Shown piece by piece: positions 54,785 to 64,000 of a stretch of DNA of 64,000 nucleotides (position 1 is the stretch's first letter; each line of letters begins with the position of its first letter). The DNA lies in the NCBI GenBank assembly GCA_009760885.1, contig CM019717.1:53460530-53524529 (forward strand), given 5' to 3'. A program made the translations under genes and the position numbers. This stretch comes from Achatina immaculata. Taxonomy: Eukaryota; Mollusca; Gastropoda; Stylommatophora; Achatinidae. The notes below the pieces were generated by a model that did no database searches, was not told the origin of the DNA, and was given only the letters and a program-made list of their open reading frames with translations.

Positions 54785-55105
54785 AAGGAAAAGGTTCAGC
54801 TGCTAAGAAAAAAGGTTTCATTGTCAGGGGAAAAGGTTTAATTGTCAGGGGAAAAGGTTTAATTATCAGGGGAAAAGGTTTAATTGTCAGGGGAAAAGGT
54901 TTAATTATCAGGGGAAAAGGTTTAATTATCAGGGGAAAAGGTTTAATTGTCAGGGGAAAAGGTTTAATTGTCAGGGGAAAAGGTTTAATTATGAAGGAAA
55001 AAAGCCTTAGTTGTCAAGAAGACAGTTTAATTGTCAAGGAAAATGTTTAACTGTCAATGACAAGGTTTAGTTGTCAAGGATAAGGGTCAGTTTTCAATGA
55101 AAAGG
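54785..55105. repeat. 21-bp minisatellite, about 15 copies
   Basis: Unit AGGGGAAAAGGTTTAATTGT plus C. It makes a 135-codon frame (54643-55050) with KGLIVRG repeats. Upstream codons show no family resemblance, so I do not call a gene. Confidence 0.95.
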
Positions 55106-56420
55106 TTTAGTAACGTATAAAAAAATAAGCATTGTCGAGGACAGATAGTTGTGGGCGGACATTACTCGCACAAATAACCTGTTTGGGGCCACAACATCGC
55201 AAAAATTTATTAAAAAAAAGTTCCTGACACGAAGAAGTGGCTGTAACATTATTAGGCGGAGATAAATTGTGTGTGACGCTGATTACATAGATAGATAAAC
55301 CGTTTGATAATTAGATCTTTGGATAGATGGATGGATGGATGGATGGACGGACGAATGGATGGATTCGTCTGAAGAAAGGCTGAATAAATAAACAAATAGA
55401 TGGATTTATGTCTAAAATGTCTTGAACGGCGATCAAATTGCTGAATGTGTTTGTTGATTTATATGAGACAAAGTTGGCAATCCTTTTTTTTTCTCATAAA
55501 ATATCGGAATATTTATGATTTTTTTGTTCTCAGCTCTCAACTTTCTTTCATGTTTGCCGAAGTTTGTGAGAGTCTCAAAAATGGTTGGTTTTTTGTTTTT
55601 AGCCCAAGAGACATATTTCGTGTTTTTCTAAAACAAAATCATATATGTTACGTTTAAATTTGATTGAATTTTTACGTATAAATTTGGTTTTCAAAGTTTT
55701 TATGCTTCGCTCGTGTCTAACGAATATATGGTATTACTGGCTGTTGTGTAGAGCGCTGATTTTTTAGAATTATGTGCCTGAACGAGCTTTTCAAAGGGAG
55801 TTCACCGATATTTTATAGAGGATGGTAGAATACTGTGATAATCAAAAAGTAATTTTGTTTCTTATCTCCCTTTATGTCAGTTCGGGCAGTGGTCACGGCT
55901 TTAAAGAAGTGATAGGTTTAAACAATCGCCAGAGGTCTTCAAGCAGCGGTATACCGTAACCATTGACGATATGGGAGCCAGCTAATACGGGTATGAGACT
56001 CGATATCTGAGCAACAGCAGATTAGAATTTTCTCTCTTCTGTTATGTTTCTAGATTTTCATTGTGTCAAGTCAAGTCAGCTTTGAAATTTTTTTTTTTTT
56101 GGGGGGGGGGGTCCTACTGGTACTTTTCCAAACCGTTTTCCGTTGACATCGGCCCGTCTATTCTTCTTGTGTACTCCATGAGGGCCCGCTTTGCTGGGCC
56201 AGTCGCAGTTTGAGACCAGAATTTAGCCCACAAGAGCCCCGTCTCCTACAGCGTGTCGGAGCCCCGTTAGCCAGCGGCCTCACGACCATCGTTCCCAGCC
56301 TGCATCAACGAGGAAGTGGGCGTTGGCCTGTGTGTGCATAGGACGTAGGCTACTCATTTTCACTTTTCCCAGTCTCCAAAGGGAAACTGTCCTACTCCAA
56401 CACTGCTGGATACAACGTCA
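55106..56420. other. Spacer with GGAT repeat and T/G run
   Basis: A GGAT repeat lies at about 55324-55348 and a T-run next to a G-run at 56089-56110. No gene is seen. Confidence 0.45.
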
Positions 56421-56429
56421 GGGGTATGA

Positions 56430-56745
56430 AATAACGCCACCAGGGCAAAAGGCTGGGGGTAGCGCCATTGTTACACTACATCCAGAAACAGCACAACGAA
56501 ATGACTTAGGCCACATTACATGACTACTGCCAGACAGTTTACCACAGAAAACATCCACCCTAAGATTTGTATGTAACAAAGGAAAAGGCCGCCCACGCAA
56601 GAGATGGAGAGAAAGAAAGAAAGAGAGAGAGGAAAGTACAGAAACCTTAAATATCCCATTATATATATATGAAGCACTGCGGCGAGCCCTATCAGGACAT
56701 CTATTTGTCCCCTGGATAGAGGTATAAGAAAAAGAAGACAAGGCT
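56430..56745 (+). other. Possible retroelement tail (GRPRKRW motif)
   Basis: One frame includes GKGRPRKRWRERKK, then ETLNIPLYIYEALRRALSGH. The GRPRKRW motif resembles the basic tail of LINE proteins or of other transposon proteins, but the rest does not align with LINE-A, -B or -C. The assignment is open. Confidence 0.25.
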
Positions 56746-57003
56746 GGTACCTTACAGAACTAGTGCGGCTGATGATAGCTTCAGTAGTCTGGAGAAGGAG
56801 TAGACATAGCAGGCAATCTTCAGGGAGCCTGTAGCAGTTAGAAGCATTAGAACCCCTGGAATATCCAGATGTAGGCAGTATTTCGCTTACACTGTGGAAG
56901 TCAAATAGTGTAAGGAAAAATCAGAGGAGGGAATGAGATCCAGAAGATGGTTGGGGGCAGGGAATTAGAATCCTCATCACCTCACACCGAACACATCTTA
57001 AGA

Positions 57004-57587
57004 CAACGGTTTCTTACCGATTTTCCCTCTAAAGTCTTACGGTTCGTGTACAATTTTTTTTTTCAAATCGTGTCAAATATGTCGTAAAAAAAGCATTATG
57101 TGCACAAATGTCCGTCGTAATCTCAAACAACAAAGTGCAGTTTAAAGTTCTCATAGAAAAGAAAAACAGAAATTTAGGAAAACAAACTCAAGTAGCTATC
57201 ACAGTTTTCTTCAACGCTACTGCAACACAGAGTAATAGAAGAAACTCCAAAAGTAGCAGTTGTATTTTTATTTGCGCTGTGTACAATTTTCGTATGTGGC
57301 ATGACTTGTGTGTTTGTGTGTGTATGCACGGCCGCTCTGCCGAGCAGCTTAGAGGGAACATTGTTCCTAACCTGGAGTATATTGGCTCCAAAAGGTCCAC
57401 GGAAAAATATTTTTTTTTGGGGGGGGGGGGGTCCACTTACCAGGATATTGATAGATTTTATTAAAAGATATCTTGACATCACGTGAGGTCTATTTATTGC
57501 TTTATTTTTAAGGGGGAGAGGGTGGGGCACAGATGTTCTCAGGCCGGAAAAAAGACCCCACAACCAAAGAAACGTTAAGAACCACTG
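57004..57587. mobile_element. hAT-like non-autonomous element, 584 bp
   Basis: The left end CAACGGTTTCTTAC and the right end GTTAAGAACCACTG (57574-57587) form imperfect inverted repeats of hAT type. They are flanked by TCTTAAGA (56996-57003) and TCCTAAGG (57588-57595), an 8-bp TSD with 6 of 8 matching, the size expected for hAT. The body has no transposase; frames over it (57108-57464 plus, 57174-57563 minus) are not recognisable. It contains a T-run joined to a G-run at 57409-57431. Confidence 0.6.
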
Positions 57588-57644
57588 TCCTAAGGTGGTC
57601 CGATATCTCCTTTAGCAGATTCCAGCCCCCTGTTGCAGCTGATG

Positions 57645-57838
57645 ACACCAGTTCTATGTTGATTTATCTCTCCTTAAACATCACCCTAGTTCTATGTTGA
57701 TTTATCTCTCCTTAAACATCACACTAGTTCTATGTTGATTTATCTCTCCTTAAACATCACACTAGTTCTATGTTGATTTATCTCTCCTTAAACATCACAC
57801 CAGTTCTATGTTGATTTATCTCTCCTTAAACATCACCC
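57645..57838. repeat. 38-bp minisatellite, 5 copies
   Basis: Unit AGTTCTATGTTGATTTATCT then CTCCTTAAACATCACACT. Units are nearly identical, suggesting recent expansion. Confidence 0.95.
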
Positions 57839-58569
57839 TGTCCGTCTGATGTAACCACACGGTAATCCTAGCCCTTTCACTCTATGCAGACTTATTTTGT
57901 CACAGTTTTGTCTCCATATTTTCTGTTCTGCTCGTCTACGCCTGGCTGTTAACGATGTCTGCCAAGTGTAACATCTGTAGAACTCGTGCCACGCGAACCT
58001 CTAGGAAAACCTCTGCCAACCTAATCTGGTCTTTCCTTTTCTGAAATGAGATTATGGAGTTCGCAGCATGATGGGGCTTAGGTACGCTAACGTTTTGGTC
58101 TCTATAAATGGGATGAATGAACGAACTTCATTTTAAAAGTGGGCGAAGAGTTGGGGACCGTCTGACATTATACACGTCTCTAGAGAGGAGTCTGCTGGAT
58201 TTAAACAAACCTGTGAACCTCTTGTTTTATCCGATATCCCAAATTCAAAGGCAAACCTTACTTCAAAGCGGCTGCTGTTCGATATCAGTGAACCCCTGAA
58301 ATTTATTCAGGAATCGATTCTATGGACAAAGACCAATGCATGGAAATGGACACAAAATCGATATTTTTAAATCAAAAGCCCTTCAACAGTGACATGTGAA
58401 TTGGACTTGTGTGCGAGTAACTGATATCGATATTGATATGAATGATTATTTCATATAAAAATATGGAGACCTTCAGATATGTCGACAAACGAAACAAATA
58501 ATGTTCATTTCCATAGCAGGTTTTTTTTTTTTTTTGGTGAATGAAAAAAGGCATTATTTAGCAAAGTAG
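57839..58569. other. Spacer
   Basis: No gene or repeat recognised apart from a T-run near 58520. Confidence 0.4.
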
Positions 58570-58790
58570 CTGTTACACTTAACATTCTGATTTGTGTTAC
58601 ACATAACATGCTAAATGGTGTTACATTTAACATTCTGACAGGTATTATATTTAACATTCTGGCCGGTATTACACTTAACATTCTAACCGGTATTACACTC
58701 AACATTCTGACTGGTGTTATAGATTCTGATTGGTTTTACACTTAACATTTTGATTGATGTTATACTTAACATTCTGACTGGTCACTGTTA
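58570..58790. repeat. 24-25 bp minisatellite, about 9 copies
   Basis: Units of CTTAACATTCTGACTGGTGT plus TACA with frequent substitutions. Confidence 0.85.
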
Positions 58791-59344
58791 CGAAATGAAC
58801 ATTACTAGAATGCGCTAAACTAAATATTACTCAAGTATGATATATCTAGAAAACAGATATGAGACAACATAGAAGAAGATATAGGAGCTGTTGAGACCGA
58901 CAGTCGGCAAGACAAGATCAAAGACACAGAGGGATGTAGATTTGTCTCTTCTGCGAGCCTCAGTGGTCCGGAAAGCAGCTCTTCAAAGAAGAAGAAGTAG
59001 ATAAACTGAACATTACTACACTCTGACGACATGAACATTATTACAGTGTGGCGTAGGCAGAGGTGGTGAAGTAGACAGTGAACAAGGTGCACATGCAGAG
59101 GCAATGAACTTGGAGATCACCTGGCCACCCGCTGCAATATACCAGGTGTAAAAGTTATCACCTGACATAGGTGTTTTAGGTAAATTGCTCCCGAGAAGGA
59201 GTACCTGCCTCTAAAAAAAATACACTGTAAAAAGATATCTTGTACACATGTCTACCTGTGTTTTGGTGGGAAGAAAAGGATCTTCAAATTCGTAGCATAG
59301 CTCGTATATGACATCACACCCATTTCGCAGTACATATCATGCAC
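58791..59344. other. Spacer
   Basis: ACATTACT--A motifs recur loosely near 58800-59045. No gene is supported. Confidence 0.4.
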
Positions 59345-59565
59345 AGTCCATATTTTGGACACATTAAACGTCATGATAATTTGGAAAGATAAGAAATAGG
59401 AAAAAAAAAGAGAGGAAGACCAAGGCGAAGATGGCTGCAAGACATCGTTGATAATCTGCAGATGGATGCATCAGCAGCAGGGCACCTTGATTACAACCGA
59501 GAGCCCTACAGGAGAGCTGTTAGGGAGGCAAAGTTCCGCAACGAACATGCAAATGACTGATCCCG
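59345..59565 (+). mobile_element. LINE-A 3' fragment, GACT subfamily
   Basis: It starts at CATATTTTGGACACATTAAA and codes for the tail (RGRPRRRWLQDIVDNLQMDA, AAGHLDYNREPYRRAVREAK), ending AATGACTGA. It lies about 60 bp upstream of a SINE. Confidence 0.85.
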
Positions 59566-59624
59566 CAAACTTGTACTTTCTACAAACACTCAGACATAAC
59601 TTGGCCCTAAGAAGGACGACGACC

Positions 59625-59830
59625 TGGTTGGCTGAGGACGACGACCTGGTTGGCTGAGTGGCCAGGCGCTCGGCGTTTTCGGGTTCAAGTCTCAGTAGTG
59701 GGGAATGGGTCTTTTCTCGTACCCCCACACCAGATGTGCCCCAGGGTGGTCCACCCAGCCTCTGAAAATTGGTACCAAAGAAATCTGAGACGGTAAGCAG
59801 CCAGGCGTGATAGTGACCACATAACACTTT
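59625..59830 (+). mobile_element. tRNA-derived SINE, same family body as 41345
   Basis: The head has an A box TGGCTGAGTGG and a B-box-like GGTTCAAGTCTC, like a Leu/Ser-type tRNA. The body contains ATTGGTACCAAAGAAATCTG, matching GGGTACCAGGGAAAATCTGG of the 41345 copy. The first 22-24 bp of the head (GACGACGACCTGGTTGGCTG) are tandemly duplicated. The conserved 3' domain is missing. Confidence 0.7.
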
Positions 59831-59978
59831 CATGTGTCCATGTTCATTGAAATACAGGCCTAGAGCCGTATCCCCAATATGCCTTAGAGGCATGGAGGCG
59901 GGTAAACTATGAAGGAAACTGTACGGGACATATGAATAATCCCTGCTGATCCTGAGATTCACAGAGGGGATCAATCTC

Positions 59979-60370
59979 TTTTGAAAACAAATGCCTGAGG
60001 AAAATACTCGATATAAAGTGGAATGAATTCAAGAACAATGCAGAGATAAGACAGATGAGCAAACAACAACAACCTGTCTCATGGGTGATCAGAAAAAGGA
60101 AATGGACATATGTCGGTCATGTGATGAAAAGAAAAAGTCAGAGAATCCCAAAACAAACTGTGAAGTGGAACACAATAGGCCAATGAAAAAGAGGTCGACC
60201 ACGTGAAACTCTAAAGAGGACATTGTTAAGACAGGCCAATTTAGTTGGCATAACATTCTTGATGAGGTTGAAAAGCTCGTCGAAAACAGGAAAACCTGGG
60301 AACTACCATGTGAGCCCTGTGTGACGTTTAACGGCACGGGAAGGATGTAAGATGTAAGATGTAAGATCCA
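59979..60370 (+). mobile_element. LINE-B 3' fragment with 12-bp TSD
   Basis: It starts at TTTTGAAAACAAATGCCTGA and codes for VSWVIRKRKWTYVGHVMKRK and RGRPRETLKRTLLRQANLVG in broken frames. It ends in GGATGTAAGATGTAAGATGT repeats, the clearest LINE-B tail here. GATCAATCTCTT (59969-59980) and GATCCATCTCTT (60365-60376) form a TSD with 11 of 12 matching. Confidence 0.88.
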
Positions 60371-60569
60371 TCTCTTCTTCTTTATTGTTGTGCATGTGAA
60401 ACTGAAGGCAGAACAAGACGACAGATGAATGACTGCCCTTATACTGAACTTCAGTAGAAAATTATCACATCTTACAGATCTGTAAACATCTCGTACATTT
60501 ACAAAGGGTTTAGGATGTGGTAAGTTGTTAAAGATATGATAAAAACGGGAAATGAATTTTAGAAAATGT

Positions 60570-61090
60570 AATGAATCGCTCTTTAGAAAGTAAAACAAAT
60601 AAAGAATCTGTGGGGAGGAGCAGACAGAACCACAAAAATAAGATTTTTAAGGGCATGCATCTTTCCCATAGCAACATATGCCTGTTAGACCTGGACACTT
60701 AACAAAACAGCTGAGAAACACATAAATGCCTTTGAATGTAAATGCTACAGAAGAGTTCTTCAAATATCGTGGACACAAAAAAGAACAAATATATCTATAC
60801 TACAAGAGCTTAATATTGAAGAAGGCTGGCTAGTAAAGAGGATTAAAGAGAGAAAACTTAAATATTTTGGACACATTAAACGACATGATAATTTAAAGAA
60901 GACCGTATTGGAAGGATACATAATGGGAAAAAGAAAAAGAGGAAGACCAAAACGAAGATGGCTGCAAGACATCGTTGACGATCTGCAAATGGATGCCGCA
61001 GCAGCAGGCCATCTTGCTCACAACCGAGAGGCCTACAGGAGTGCTGTTTGGGAAGCAAAGTTCCGCAAGGGATATGCAAATGTATGAATG
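60570..61090 (+). mobile_element. LINE-A 3' fragment, GAAT subfamily
   Basis: It begins in the RTSIALQKVKQ region, then FPIATYAC-TWTLNKTAEKH, QISWTQKRTNISILQELNIE, KRIKERKLKYFGHIKRHDNL and GKRKRGRPKRRWLQDIVDDL, ending with TATGAATGAATG. It is close in sequence to the nested fragment at 14506-15318, with few breaks. Confidence 0.9.
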
Positions 61091-61214
61091 AATGTTTAAA
61101 CTTACGCAAATCTCGTTTGTTTGTTTGTTTTTTTGCTTTTTTGCATTTCGAAGTACTCTCAGCCTTCAGGAAATGTGAGCCATAAACAAAGTAACCAGCC
61201 AGAAAATGGCTAGA

Positions 61215-61440
61215 AATTACTGAAGTGGGTAGCGCACTAGTCTCTCTTCGGTGAGGTCAGGGGTTCGAATCTAATTTATGACGCCCCAGACACCCAGGTT
61301 AAGAAATAAATAGCTGGCTTCCTCTGGAGTAAAAGAAGGGAAAGCTGCTTTTTTATGCCTCAGCAGGTCAAGGTAATCACGGGCATAAGGGTCATATCTC
61401 CTAGTTGTCTACGTGGCATAACAGATTTATCTTTCCCTTA
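61215..61440 (+). mobile_element. tRNA-derived SINE, second type
   Basis: A-box-like GTGGGTAGCGCACTAGTC and B box GGTTCGAATCT (near 61262). The body differs from the 41345 family, but the end TTTATCTTTCCCTTACCTTA resembles its TACCCTTACCTTTTATCTTA ending. Confidence 0.65.
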
Positions 61441-62705
61441 CCTTACCTTCGAAGAATGCTGTAGCAACATAAACTGTTGTCAAGTGGCATGACGTGCCTA
61501 GAGGGCAAAGCCTGAAACAAGCAAGATACACTTGCCTCTAAGGGCAGATTTAATGGATAGTTGAAAGGTGTTTTTGAGCGCGCACTGGTGAGTTGGTAAT
61601 ACTATCTCTCCTCACACTAAATGGTTATAGGTTTAAAACCTCCACTTACCCTAGGTAGTCAACCCAAGTGTAGGAATGTAAACCAAGCACACCAAGTTTT
61701 GAGGACGACTCCGAAGACGAAGAAAACAATGTTTGCAGAGCCAGTCCAGCCTGGACACTCAGCTTGCGGTGAATGAAACCAGAATGTGTTTTCATGCCAA
61801 GTTAAGTCCGTATGCTACTCGATGTTCTTCCGGTATTGCATCCGAAATTCCTTCAGCAAGTCGCTGGAAGTTTATTCTGTATATTACGCAAAGCTGTGTC
61901 CTGATATCGCTCGACGTTTAGTCCGTATATTTATACTCGAATGGCATAGAAGACAACCACCAGTGTGGAATATTCTCCATTGATAGACATAAATATTAAA
62001 GAAGTTATTGGATCTCTGCTCTGTTTGTTATAATATCGTTCATGTTGTTGTCTGTCTGACTGATTTTATTTTTCTACTGCTTGTTAATCAATAGGCCAAG
62101 TTTGTTACTACTGTATTCCCATAGCAACACAACAACAGGTTCCAGATTCGCCACTGGCACAGCTAAAGCACCAGTGTCACAATGACCAAGAACTGGACTT
62201 CCATTCGTTCAACTAGACTGACAGAGGAAGTTCCAACTACTCAAGAACTCCTACTAGATTTAAACGGTGACTAGATTTATTGATGAGGAAAACGAGCGTT
62301 GAACTGATGAGTGATGTGATGAAGCCAAACGGCTTGAAAAGAAGAAAATGAGTCCCGTCGTGATTACCCCAGTGGGAAGAAACTACAGTCCTATTAGACT
62401 AATCCAAAAATATACACACTCACAAGTTTTCCCCAAAGAACCCACAAACTAATGAATTCCACACAAAAAAAAAACACACACACACACTTCTAAATATAAA
62501 TTTTTTCCCAGCTTGAACAAACAACGGGGTCAGAAGTTCACTTGACCAGGGGAATGTCTACCAAATACTGTCACATATTATGCAGAGCTGTGTCCAGATA
62601 TCACTCGAATTTTAGTCCATATATTACGCGACGTTGTGTCCAGATTTAGCTCGAAACGTAGTCCACAAAATTATAAAGTCAAACCAGTAGTACCTGTTGC
62701 TTCAT
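61441..62705. other. Spacer with dispersed ~45-bp motif
   Basis: ATATTACGCAAAGCTGTGTC-TGATATCGCTCGA-GTTTAGTCC-TAT in outline occurs at 61880-61930 and twice at 62575-62660. 61565-61660 has a weak SINE-like head (GGTTTAAAACC). The 62-codon frame at 61733-61921 matches nothing known to me. Confidence 0.45.
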
Positions 62706-62905
62706 TGGCCAAGATGCTGCAAGAGTGAGAACTAGTCGTACTTGGCTCTGATGCTTCGCCAAGATACTGCAAGAGTGAGAACTAGTCGTACTTGGCTCTG
62801 ACGCTTCGCCAAGATGCTGCAAGAGTGAGAACTAGTCGTACCTGGCTCTGATGCTTCGCCAAGATGCCGCATGAGTGAGAACTAGTCGTACTTGGCTCTG
62901 ACGTT
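62706..62905. repeat. 50-bp minisatellite, 4 copies
   Basis: Unit CGCCAAGATGCTGCAAGAGT, GAGAACTAGTCGTACTTGGC and TCTGATGCTT; copies are nearly identical. Confidence 0.95.
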
Positions 62906-63374
62906 GAATATTTTCACCTGCTTTTAGTTCACTTGTTCAGAAAGAAAGCGAAAATGAACTGCATTGTTCAAGAACTTTCTATGGACATTGTTCATAGCAT
63001 TATACAAGTGAAAACATAGACAGCAAGACAGTGCAGAGGAAAACAACACATACATCTTACTTTAATTATATGTTTTAGAGAAGCTAAAGTATATATGTTT
63101 TTATATAAATGTACACATACATTACCTACATACATTAAAAACGTAATGCGTACATACCCTTACAGCATAACAGCGTTTGGAACAAAAATCTCGAGAAGTT
63201 GGCATCAACAACTTAGGCAGATTACGAAATTGTGATACTTGCTCAAATCGTGTACCATACTTTTTGAAAGTGCCAAACTGGCATGATGGTAATGTTTAGA
63301 GATTGGCGAAGGTCGAATCTTTCGACGGAGTTAAAGATAAAAGAATTCGAATTTTCACCTTAAATGATTTTATT
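62906..63374. other. AT-rich spacer
   Basis: Nothing recognised. Confidence 0.4.
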
Positions 63375-63515
63375 ATTGAAGATGGCTGCAAGACATCGTT
63401 AATGATCTGGAAATGGATGCAGCAGCAGCAGGCCATCTTGCTCACAACCGAGAGGCCTACAGGAGTGCTGTTTGGGAGGCAAAGTTCCGCAAGGGACAAG
63501 CAAAGGAATGAATGA
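63375..63515 (+). mobile_element. LINE-A 3' fragment, GAAT subfamily
   Basis: About 140 bp coding for the last residues (AAAGHLAHNREAYRSAVWEA, KFRKGQAKE), ending GGAATGAATGAATGAA. It is one of the shortest copies in the window. Confidence 0.85.
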
Positions 63516-63794
63516 ATGAAAGATGAATTTGTCAATGCCAAAGATGTCGGGATCAAAGAATACGTTCAGAATACGAAATAATAGCTGATCATTACTGTCA
63601 ATCCAGCCGATTCTGAGCTAGATTTAACGGAATACCCAGTAAGAAGGAGTCGTACAACTGCTTTTACAGCCCGACATTCAGCCAGATAGAAGTGCATATA
63701 ACAATGCAGTCTTTCTAACTGGAAAGAAATAAATGTTTCCAGCGCCTTTTTGTTTTAGAAATACTGGAGTACACGTAGTTGAACAATACGTGTG

Positions 63795-63920
63795 GCTAAT
63801 AAAATTATATTTAGCAGTGCAGTTTTTGTAGCTAGATAAAATTACATTTAGCAGTGCAGCTTTGTAACTAGATAAATTATATTTAGCAGTACAGTTTTTT
63901 GTAGCTAGATAGAATTACGC
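63795..63920. repeat. ~37-bp minisatellite, about 3.5 copies
   Basis: Unit TTATATTTAGCAGTGCAGTT then TTTGTAGCTAGATAAAA. Confidence 0.85.
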
Positions 63921-64000
63921 TCAAAAGTGCTACTCATGTTGTCTGGGACAAAGAAGAATACGGAATTTGCATACCAGACAGCCAGGGATAGTAATATTAA

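Noticed and set aside
54643..55050. 135-codon frame with 7-residue repeats
   Set aside because: The frame is open because the satellite period is 21 bp; the N-terminal part has no recognisable feature.
59625..59700. Possible tRNA-Leu/Ser gene
   Set aside because: The head is duplicated and joined to a SINE body; the B box deviates and the acceptor stem does not pair.
59471..59974. 167-codon minus-strand frame
   Set aside because: It lies antisense to a LINE-A tail and a SINE; no domain.

Overview
This window looks like non-coding, repeat-saturated DNA from an animal nuclear genome. The retrotransposon types, the tRNA-derived SINEs and the very many minisatellites resemble what is known from molluscs and other lophotrochozoans, but the species is an inference and no host marker gene is present. 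No intact host gene can be supported. Almost every long reading frame is either a decayed transposon or a shadow of a tandem repeat. Two short stretches (30175-30253 and 20506-20688) are offered only as weak exon candidates, and 33670-33800 as a promoter-like cluster of motifs.

The dominant components are non-LTR retrotransposons of RTE-like type, coding for an AP endonuclease (EN) and a reverse transcriptase (RT). I use working names. LINE-A (10 copies) ends in GACT or GAAT repeats. LINE-B (4 copies) ends in an ATGTAAG-like repeat. LINE-C (one nearly full-length copy and one 3' scrap) ends in GAT repeats. LINE-D and an orphan EN fragment are also present. A second, RNase H-bearing LINE type is seen at 2950-3470, 47400-47735 and 52913-54290. 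DNA transposons are a Tc1-like element, two mariner-like elements and hAT-like non-autonomous elements. SINEs with tRNA-like heads lie at 41345, 59625 and 61215.

Layout: 1-4.3 kb, minisatellites, a mariner relic carrying a LINE-A insertion, and an RNase H relic whose own coding segment has become a 69-bp satellite. 4.8-7.1 kb, a 2.3-kb polypurine tract. 7.7-20.1 kb, a deeply nested transposon pile: a Tc1-like element (8089-19372) sits in a TACA microsatellite and contains a 3.3-kb LINE-C and a LINE-B; LINE-B contains a LINE-A with an inverted 5' half, which itself contains another LINE-A fragment. 22.5-27.4 kb, a CTT tract, a fold-back element, a 22-bp satellite, and a mariner split by a LINE-B that also holds an unclassified 1.4-kb block. 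27.5-33.2 kb, minisatellites and dispersed repeats. 33.2-36.2 kb, the least repetitive part, with the promoter-like cluster. 36.4-50.2 kb, LINE, SINE, hAT and satellite DNA. 52-54.6 kb, EN and RT/RNase H relics split by LINE-A. 54.3-64 kb, satellites, a hAT-like element with 8-bp target duplication, SINEs and truncated LINEs.

The genes do not work together as a pathway. The value of the window is the order-of-insertion record, with target-site duplications (TSDs) readable at many junctions.
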